Positions 56,180 to 64,000 of a stretch of DNA of 64,000 bases are shown in pieces. Origin of the DNA: Ctena decussata (taxonomy: Eukaryota > Mollusca > Bivalvia > Lucinida > Lucinidae); assembly GCA_963989385.1 (NCBI GenBank), contig OZ022506.1:65049434-65113433 (forward strand). The letters run 5' to 3'. A program made the position numbers and the translations under genes. The notes under the pieces were generated by a model, which saw only the letters and a list, made by a program, of their open reading frames with translations, was not told where the DNA came from and made no database searches. Numbering within the stretch: position 1 is the stretch's first letter; each line of letters opens with the position of its first letter.

Positions 56180-57580
56180 AAATTATAGGCTTGGTCAGTC
56201 GTAAGTTGGCGTCAGTGGCGTCTACACTTTTAAACGCCAGTGTTTCCTAAACCGCCTTGCCAATCATGGTCAAATTTTATGTGTAGCAATATGTTCGGAT
56301 TGGAACTCTGGTTGCCATGGCAACATAAAGCTCCCGAAGACTTTTAATGAGAAAAACTTCAAAATCTTTTTCTCTGCAACCATGAGGCCAAGAGCTTATG
56401 TATTTAGTATGTATTAATGTATAGTGGTCCTGTACAGAAATCCTGCAAATCAAGCCCCTGGGGTTCAAACTGGCCACACCCCGGGATCATTTGCTCCCAT
56501 AGACTTGTAATGGGAAAAACTTAGAAAAATTTCCTTCTCTGAAACCATGAGGCTCAGAGATTATGTATATATCATGTAGCAATGTCAAGTGGTTCCCTAC
56601 TTCAATCCTGCCAACCATGTCCCTGGGGTCCACACTGGCCATCCCCCCAGGGGGGCCTATGCTCCCATAGACTTACAATGGGAAATTCTTAAACAACTAT
56701 TTTCCTTGAAACCATGAGGCCCAGAGCTTATGTATTTAGTATGTAGCAACGTTTAGTGGTCTCCTACTTTAATCCTGCTAACCATGCCCCTGGGGTCCAA
56801 ACTTGCCATGCTCTGGGGGTCATTAGCTTTCATAGACGTATAATGGGAAAAACTTAAAAAATCTTCTTCTCTGAAACCATGAGAACCAGAGCTTATATAG
56901 TTAGTATGTAGGAAACTTTAAGGGCCTGCTACATTAATCCTGCCAACCATGCCTACCGGGTCTAAATTGGCCATGCCTTTGGTGCCATTAGCTCCCATAG
57001 ACTTACAGTGGGAAAATCTTAAAAAACTTCTTCTCTGAAACCATGAGGCCTAGAGCTTATGTAATTAGTAATCTGTATGTAGCAATGTTTAGGGGCCTGC
57101 TACATAAATACTGCCAACCATGCCCCTGGGGTCTAAATTGGCTATGCCCAGGGGTTAATTGGCCCCAATAGACTTACAATGGGAAAATCTTAAAGAAATC
57201 TTCTTCTTTGAAACCATGAGGCCCAGAACCCATATATTTAAAATGTAACAATGTCTAGTGGCCTCTGTCACATAAATCCTGCCAACCATGCCCCTCGGGT
57301 CTAAATTGGCCATGCCCTGGGGGTCATTAGCTCCCGTAGGCTAACTATGGGGAAAACTTAAAAGATCTTATTTTCTGAAACCATGGGGCCTGGAGCTTAT
57401 ATACATGTCCTTAGTTTGTAGCAATGATTAGTAAGACTGTGCATAAATCCTGCCAGTCATGCCCCTGGGGTGCAGACTGGCTAAGCCCGGGGGTCATTTA
57501 TTAATATTGCGCTTTAGAGCTAAAATGTAAAATGTCTTCTTCTCTGAAATCACTGCCAACCATGCCCCTAGAGTCAAAAG
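56180..57580 (+). repeat. HINE-like tandem region, ~180-bp units
   Basis: About eight units carry CTCCCATAGACTTACAATGG, TTCTTCTCTGAAACCATGAG and CCTGCCAACCATGCCCC. The start (about 56000-56180) has GCGCCGAGCGTCCGTCC, but the hairpin head is not clear. It ends in a G run at 57579 where the giant inverted repeat begins. Confidence 0.55.
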
Positions 57581-58810
57581 GGGGGGGGGGGTATCAATAA
57601 GGTGTGTTTTCTGCATCCTACCAAAGTTTTATTTTTTTGACTGATGGTATACTCCAGTGTGTCTAGTTTATTGAACCATATGTGACTTTGGTCGAAAAGC
57701 CCTAGTTACTGAGCTATTGGTCCACAGAAGTGGGTAAGGTAATTCAGCGTGGTTTTAGCTGCCTGGTCTTGTAAAAATAGTCTCATTTGGAAGAAAAGTA
57801 CAACAGACAGACAGTGTTAGATAAAATGATAAACAGAATATCTAAAATGTATTTCCATATCATTTTATTTTGTTTAATTTGAATATATTTGGTCAAAAAA
57901 GACTTCCTTTGGCGTTCAGCATGTTTTGATATTTTTGTCCTCTATTTTCAATATTTCTTTACATCATTGCTAAATATACTGACCAGTAATCATCAAACTC
58001 ATGTCAAGGAAGCACCTTGACCAGTGCCATTCGGTGATGTGACCAGAAATTTACAATGGCCTAGTTTTCATGGTTGACTGAACACAAACGTGCTTAAAAG
58101 ATGGTTATAGTAAATTTTATGACCTAGAATTACGAAATTATGGTCAAATTAATATCTTAACTGCTATATTATGCCCCACACCCCCGCCACTAAAGGTGAG
58201 AGAATACATACTGGCTTCAGGTCACATGATCAACATGGCCACAATGCCCATATATGGTAGAAACCTTTAAAAATCTTCTTAAAAACAGTTGACCAATGGC
58301 CTTGAGACTTGCTATGTAGCTTCAGGTACTCAAGTTCTTTCAAGATTGTTCAAATGATGACCTTGGATTGACCTTGACCATTCTTTACGGCAAGGTCAAA
58401 TATTGGAAAACGCTAGAACCTAAGATTTCATGGGAAGTTTTGAAGATTTTGGCTTAAAAATTGGTATATACAGTTGACTTAATGACATGGCCAAAATGCC
58501 CATATATGGTAAAAACCTTTTAAAATCTTCTTCTTAAGAACTAGTTGACCAATGGCCTTGAGACTTCGTAATTAGCATCAGATACTCAAGTTCTTCCGAG
58601 ATTGTTCAAATGATGACCTTGATTTGACCTTGACCTTTTTTACGGCGAGGTTAAATATTGAAAAATGCTAGAACATAAGATTTTATGGGAAGTTTTGAAG
58701 ATTTTGGCTTAAAAATTGGTATATACAGTTGTCTTAATGAGGTCATGAAGAATTATGAGTACAAGAGGTCAAGGTCATTCTTTGACCTTTGACCCATGTT
58801 TCTCATATTT

Positions 58811-59094
58811 TGGCCGGGCCGCGTAGCGCAATCGGTAGGGCACCTGACTCATAAGTCAGAGGTCCTGGGTTCGAAACCCGGTCTGGCCATTTACCTTCGT
58901 TTCTCCTTCCGCTGATTCAAGAAGGGCAGTTGTCAGCTACTGGCGAAAGTATGTGCACTTAGTACTGGTTAACCGCTTAGGAGGTCTAAGCCTGCCCAGG
59001 AATAGTGTGGTTAGGTTAACTGACCGTCCCGACATGACTATAGCTGTTTACCGTGGACGTTAAGCACCAAATCAAACAAACAAAAACAAAATCA
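58811..59094 (+). mobile_element. tRNA-Met-like SINE in the inverted-repeat spacer
   Basis: CATATTT flanks the element on both sides (58804-58810 and 59095-59101), and neighbouring unit copies show the empty site. A 78-base tRNA-like head is followed by a ~190-base body that ends ACGTTAAGCACCAAATC and an (AAAC)n-type tail. The type differs from the SINEs at 7409 and 12262. Confidence 0.8.
58812..58889 (+). tRNA. tRNA-Met(CAT)-like head of a SINE, probably not a working tRNA gene
   Basis: The acceptor arms GGCCGGG and TCTGGCC pair, the A box is TAGCGCAATCGG, the B box GGTTCGAAACC, and the T stem is good. The anticodon arm is CTGAC-TCATAA-GTCAG, giving a 6-base loop where 7 is standard, so decoding is doubtful. 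Continuation into a SINE body with target duplications argues that it is a pol III promoter for the SINE. Confidence 0.6.
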
Positions 59095-60681
59095 CATATT
59101 TGACATTTTCAGACATTTCCTCGAAAGCCAAAGGGCCAATAACTATTGTAAACACATTTCATTTAGAGCCTCCAGGGGCTGATTGAACAAAAATTTGTTC
59201 AACCGGCGGTCCAGGTCAAATGAACAACGTGGCCGCCATACCCATTTATGGTATAAACCTATAATATTTTCTTCTCCAGAACCAATACACCTATGGCCTT
59301 GAAACTTGGTAAGTAGGATGGAGTACTAGAGTACTACCAATACTATTCATATGATGACCTTGGGTTAACCTTGACCTTTTTTGCGGCATTGTCAAATATG
59401 GGAAAATGCTAGAACATATAATTTCGTGGTTCTTAAGAAGAAGATTTTTTAAAGGTTTTCACCATATATGGGCATTGTTGCCATGTTGTGGCCATGTCAT
59501 TAAGTCAGCTGTATAGTTTTAAGGCAAAATCTTCAAAAAATTCCCATGAACTCTTATGTTCAAGCGTTTCCCAATATTTGACCTTGTCGTAAAAAAGGTT
59601 AAGGTCAATCCAAGGTCATCATTTGAACAATCTTGGAAGAACTAGAGTACCTGATGCTACTTAGCAAGTATCTAGGCCATTGGTCAACTGGTTTTAAGAA
59701 GATTTTTAAAGTTTTTTTTTTACCATATTTGGGCATTGTGGCTATGTTGATCATGTGACCTGAAGCAAGTATGTATTCTCTCACCTTTAGTGGCGGGGGT
59801 GTGGGGCATAATATAGCGGATAAGATATCAATTTGACCAAAGTTTCGTAATTCTACGTCATAAAATTGACTATAACCATCTTCTAAGCAAGTTTATGCGT
59901 TTAGTCAACCATGAAAACTTGGTCATCGTGAAATTCTGGTCACTTCATCCAATGGTACTGGTCAAGGAGCTTCCTAGACATGAGTTTGTTGATTACTGGC
60001 TAGTTTATTTAGCTTTGATGCCAAGAAATATTAAATATAGAGGACAAAAATATCAAAAAATGCTAAATGTCAAAGAAAGTCTATTTTGACAACATGTGTT
60101 CAAATTAAACCAAATAAAATGATATGGAAATACATTTTAGATGTTCTGTTAATCATTTTATCAAACACTGTCTGTCTGTTGTACTCTTCTACCAAATGAG
60201 AACATTTTTACAAGACCAGCTAAAACCATGTTGAATTACCCCACCCACTTCTATGGACCCCTAGCTCAGTAACTAGGGCTTTCCGACCAAAGTCACATAT
60301 GGTTCAATAAACTAGACACACTGGCGTATACCATCAGTCAAAAAAATAAAACTTTGGTAGGATGCAGAAAACCCACCTTATTGATACCCCCCTCCCTTTT
60401 CTGGGGAGTGGGTGGATGGGTGTTTGGCTCACATTGGTACTCCTTGGTAATCAAGGGGTCTTTCATATGACTTGTAGCAGTTAAGAATCTGTATGGAAGG
60501 TAACTATTTGTATGTTTCACTTTCATCAAACTTTTGATTATACATTGTAATCAGTAATCAAAAGGTTTGCCTTTTTCAGGCTCCATATAACAAGGAGTAT
60601 TTGAAGATAGTTAAGGATAATTTTTCTAACATTTCAAAAGAGGGTATTACTTATACAAATTACAATGTACATGTACTTTTT

Positions 60682-61686
60682 ATACGCCCGTTTGAAAAAC
60701 GGGACATATATTGTTATGGCGCTGGCGTCCATCCGTCCGTCTGTCCGTCCATCCGTCTGTCCGGCGTAAATTTTTCGTTTCCGGATAACTCCTCCTACAG
60801 ATTACATCCGATCGAGCTGAAACTTGGTATATAATAAGACTATGAGGTGGACCAGTGCATATTCTTTCGAGGTTACGCTCCAATGATTTTTAGCGGAGTT
60901 ACAGCTCTTTACTTAGAATTTTTGGGGTGTATATTTCCGGATAACTGCTGCTATAGTTTTCATCCAATTAAGCTGAAACTTTGTAATCAGTAAGATGACG
61001 ATGTGGAGTAGCGCATATTATACGGAAATTTTGCTTCGATGATTTTTTAGCGGAGTTACAGCCCTTCGGAAAAACGCGTCTATGGCAGTTGTATGGCAAT
61101 TCTTTAGCATTCATTAACTTGGTTACTCTTTGGAATATCGTGATGAAACTTTATAACAATGTATATGAGGTTAAGACAGCGTGTCTAAATGAAGAATGGT
61201 TACTCCCCTTGACTTAGATTTTGAGTTACCTCCCTTTGATTATTTTATCAGACTATATTTGTACACCTCATATCTAACTAACCCTTTGGACTATTGTGAT
61301 GAAACTTGATAGTGATGTATATTAGGTTGACACAATATGTCACATATACGAACGATTGCCTCCCCATACTTATTTTTGGAGTAACCTGCCTTTGAATATT
61401 TTCTAAGGCTATTCTTATGCAAGCGATAAGTAGGCAACCGTATGGAATATCTTGATGAAAATTTATAGCAATGTGTATTAGGTTGAGGCTGTATGTCTTA
61501 TATAAGAATAACTGCTCCCCCTTCCTTATTTATGGAGTTACATCCCTTTGATTAATTTCTACGGCTATTCTTGGGCAAGTCATTACTAGGTAACTGTATG
61601 GAATATCTAGACGAAACTTTATAGCAATCTGTATTAGGTTGAGACAGTTTGTCTAATAAAAGAAAAATTGCTACCCCTTCCTTATT
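60682..61686 (+). mobile_element. HINE-like element (ATACGCCC family), left part
   Basis: The head ATACGCCCGTTTG / AAACGGGACATAT follows TTTT; then GTCCATCCGTCCGTCTGTCC. Units of ~150 bp (TTCCGGATAACTCCTCC, GAGCTGAAACTT, then GTAACTGTATGGAATATC) follow. The element is interrupted at 61687 and no right end is seen before the window ends. Confidence 0.6.
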
Positions 61687-62387
61687 ATGCTCCCCGAAGG
61701 GTGAGCACTTCGGGGAGCATATAGTTGCCGCTTTGTCCGTCCGTCTGTCCGTCCGTCCTTCCATCACACTTTTGTCCGGAGCATATCTCTGAAAGTATAA
61801 TGGAGAACTAAATGAAACTTCACACATAGATAGAGGACAATGAGGGGAAGTGCAGTGCACAAAACCGTAACCCTGTCACAAGTATTTACGAAGTTAGCTC
61901 CCTTTCCAGTTTTTCCAATATTTTGCTTGTCCTGAGCATATCTCTGAAAGTATAAGTGGGAACTAAATGCAACTTCACTCATTAGTAGAGGTCAATGAGA
62001 GGAAGTGCATTGCACAAGAACCGTAACCGTGTCACACGTATTTACGAAGTTAGCTCCCTTCCTAGTTTTTTTTGCATATTTTGCTTGTCCGGAGCATATC
62101 TCTGAAAGTATAAGGGGGGACTAAATTAAACTTCACACATTGATAGAGGACAATGAAAGGAAGTGCAGTGCACAAAAACTGTAACCCTGTAACAAGTATT
62201 TACGAAGTTAGCTCCCTTTCCAGTTTTTTTCAATATTTTGCTTGTAAGGAGCATTTCTCTGTAGGTTTATGGGGGAACTAAATGAAACTTCACACATTGA
62301 TAGGGGACATTTAGAGGAAGTGCAGTGCATAAGAACCGTAACCCTGTCACATGTATTTACGAAGTTAGCTCAATTTCCTTTTTTTGT
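61687..62387 (+). mobile_element. HINE-like element (ATGCTCCCC family), left part
   Basis: The head ATGCTCCCCGAAG / CTTCGGGGAGCAT, with a second small hairpin in its loop, follows CTTATT. A GTCCGTCCGTCTGTCC run follows, then four ~157-bp units (GAGCATATCTCTGAAAGT, AAACTTCACACAT, GAAGTTAGCTCCCTTTCC). It is interrupted by the next element at 62388. Confidence 0.65.
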
Positions 62388-64000
62388 AGCTGACCTGAGC
62401 CAGCGGCTCCGGGGGAGCTTATAGGATGGTAAGGCTCCGGCGTCCGTCGTCCGTCCGTCCGTCAACAATTTCATACGACTTCTCCTCTGAAACCGCTGGG
62501 CCAATTGTAACCAAATTTCATATGTAGCCTCTAGGGGACTTAATAACGAAAAGTTGTTCAAACAGTCCTGGTTACATGACCAACATGGCCGCCACGCCAA
62601 TATATGGTAAAAACCTAGAAAAATCTTCTTCTCCAGAACCAATAGGCCGATGGCCTTGAAACTTGGTGTGTAGCATCAGGTACGCGAGTACTACCAAGAT
62701 TGTTCAAATTATGACCTTGGGTTGACCTTGACCTTTTTTACGGTAATGTCAAATTTGCTATCTCTAGCCTTTATATGGGAAAATGCCAGAACATAAGATT
62801 TCTTGGAAACTGTTGAAGATTTAAACCTGAAAATTGGTATATACAGTCACCTTAATGAATGCATGAAAATTAATGCGTACAAGAGGTCAAGGTCATTGTT
62901 TGACCTTTGACCCTGGTCTCTCATATTTTGACAATTTCACACATCTCCTCAAAAGCCACTGGGCCAATCGTAACCAAATTTCATATGGAGCCTCAAGAGG
63001 CTGAGGGAACGAAAAGTTGTTCAAAGGGTCCTAGTCACATGATCAACATGGCCGCCATGCCCATATGGTAGAAACCTAGATAAATCTTCTTCTCCAGAAC
63101 CAATAGGTCAATGGCCTTGAAACTTGGTATGTAGCATCAGGTACGCGAGTACCACCAAGATTGTTCAAATTATGACCTTGAGTTGACCTTGACCGTTTTT
63201 ACGGTAAGATCAAATTTCCTTTTTTTAGCTTTTACAGTCCAACCTGTATTAAGCAAGCACCTAAGGTATAAAAAAATCTGCTTGCTGAAGACATGTGCTT
63301 GCTGAATACAGGTACATGTCAATGTATTTGCCTGTTTTGGTGACTGAATACATGCTTGCTTAATACAGGTTGCTTGCTTAATACAGGTGGCCCCAAAGAC
63401 AGGTTTGGGAAAATGCTAGAACATAAGAATTCTTGGAAACTGTTGAAGATTTAAACCTGAAAATTGGCATATACAGTCATCTAAATGAGTACATGAAAAT
63501 TTATATGTCCAAGAGGTCAAGGTCATTCTTTGACCTTAGACCCTGGTCTCTCATATTGTGACATCTGCTCAAAAGCCACTGGGCCAATTGTAACCAAATT
63601 TCATACAGAGCCTCTAGGGACTGAGGGAAAGAAAATTTGTTCAAACAGTCTTGGTCACATGACCAACATGGCCGCCATGCCCATATATGGCAAAAACCTT
63701 TACAAATCTCCTTCTCAAGAACCAAGTGATCGATGGCCTTGAAACTTGGTATATAGCATCAGGTACTTGAGTACTATCAAGATAATTCAAATGATGACCT
63801 TGGGCTGACTTGATCTTTTACAAGGCAAGGTCAAGTATGGGAAAGTGGTAGAACATAAGAGTTCATGGCAAGTTTAGAAGATTTTGGCCTAAAAATTGGT
63901 ATATACAGTCATCTTAGTTAGTACATGGAAGATTTGCGGGTACAAGAGGTCAAGGTCATCCTTTGACCTCTGACCCAATGTCTCTTATATTTTGACAATT
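62388..64000 (+). mobile_element. HINE-like element (AGCTGACC family), runs off the window
   Basis: The head AGCTGACCTGAGCC / GGCTCCGGGGGAGCT is followed by GTCCGTCGTCCGTCC. Long units of roughly 480-600 bp follow: CAACATGGCCGCCATGCCC, TTCTTCTCCAGAACCAA, TTGACCTTGACCTTTTTTAC, CAAGAGGTCAAGGTCATT. At 63236-63408 a small insertion with repeated CTGTATTAAGCAAGC / GCTTGCTTAATACAG motifs interrupts a unit. Confidence 0.65.
63236..63408. mobile_element. Short inserted element with CTTGCTTAATACAGG repeats
   Basis: CCTGTATTAAGCAAGC at the left is matched inverted by GCTTGCTTAATACAGG twice at the right, and ACATGTGCTTGCTGAATACA lies between. The flanking unit is intact elsewhere, so this is an insertion. 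No coding content. Confidence 0.55.

Larger units (their letters stand above)
57585..60395. repeat. Giant inverted repeat (arms ~950 bp)
   Basis: The left arm (about 57585-58545) and right arm (about 59430-60395) are inverted copies, roughly 85-90% alike. Examples are ACCATATGTGACTTTGGTC against GACCAAAGTCACATATGGT, and CCACACCCCCGCCACTAAAG against its complement. The outer part of each arm is unique to this structure. The inner part is the HINE-like unit with ATGCCCATATATGG, also seen at 62.5-64 kb. The spacer holds a SINE. A transcript of this intron could form a very long duplex. Confidence 0.8.

Noticed and set aside
58812..58889. Working tRNA-Met(CAT) gene
   Set aside because: It has a 6-base anticodon loop, and the sequence continues into a SINE body with flanking target duplications. 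It is kept only as a SINE head.
60579..60680. Next exon of the BTB-ZF gene after TTTTTCAG at 60578
   Set aside because: The frame is open and in phase, but it does not supply the two His needed to finish finger 7 and runs into a HINE head.

Overview
The window looks like a repeat-saturated stretch of a bivalve mollusc genome. That rests on many families of hairpin-headed tandem-repeat elements of the kind known as pearl/CvA or HINE (non-autonomous Helitron/Helentron-like) elements in clams and oysters. It also rests on tRNA-derived SINEs, fold-back elements, a CR1-like LINE carrying a 2A-like motif, and spliceosomal introns several kb long. The species cannot be fixed by reading alone. Nothing prokaryotic is present: no operons, rRNA or CRISPR.

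One host gene is well supported: a BTB/POZ and C2H2 zinc-finger protein on the + strand. Four exons can be traced: 36551-36630 (probable start codon), 40760-42008 (BTB domain and lysine/serine-rich linker), 42622-43076 (zinc fingers 1-4 and the first half of finger 5) and 54940-55140 (second half of finger 5, finger 6 and half of finger 7). Splice phases agree at every junction, and finger 5 exists only after splicing. The gene continues past 55140, probably beyond the window. All large repeat blocks from 36.6 to 55 kb are its introns.

Layout: 0.7-3.25 kb holds a broken CR1-like LINE (- strand). From 3.8 to 8.3 kb there are two related fold-back elements, a hairpin-rich ~125-bp tandem array that they interrupt, a SINE with a clean 9-bp target duplication and a 165-bp duplication. 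From 8.5 to 12.8 kb there is an unclassified dispersed repeat, a mariner transposase relic, a 180-bp direct-repeat pair and a hAT-type MITE with a SINE inside it. From 12.9 to 17.8 kb HINE-like elements are nested in one another. From 17.8 to 36.1 kb a ~166-bp higher-order tandem array sits inside a HINE-like element, interrupted by two other HINE families, by another copy of its own family, and by a 4.2-kb terminal-inverted-repeat element.

From 36.6 to 43.1 kb are the BTB-ZF exons, fold-backs, a probable carnitine-acyltransferase exon relic and another HINE. From 43.1 to 53.7 kb is a multi-level nest of HINEs and inverted-repeat transposons. From 55.2 to 64 kb are a MITE, minisatellites, a ~2.8-kb giant inverted repeat with a SINE in its loop, and more HINE arrays that run off the end.

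The most interesting general signal is structural. Many unrelated repeat families share one architecture: a hairpin start after a T run, a GTCCGTC-rich stretch, 140-330-bp tandem units, a subterminal copy of the head in inverted orientation, a small 3' hairpin and a CTAG or CTTG end. Several sit between two T residues, so their empty sites can be read from neighbouring repeat copies.
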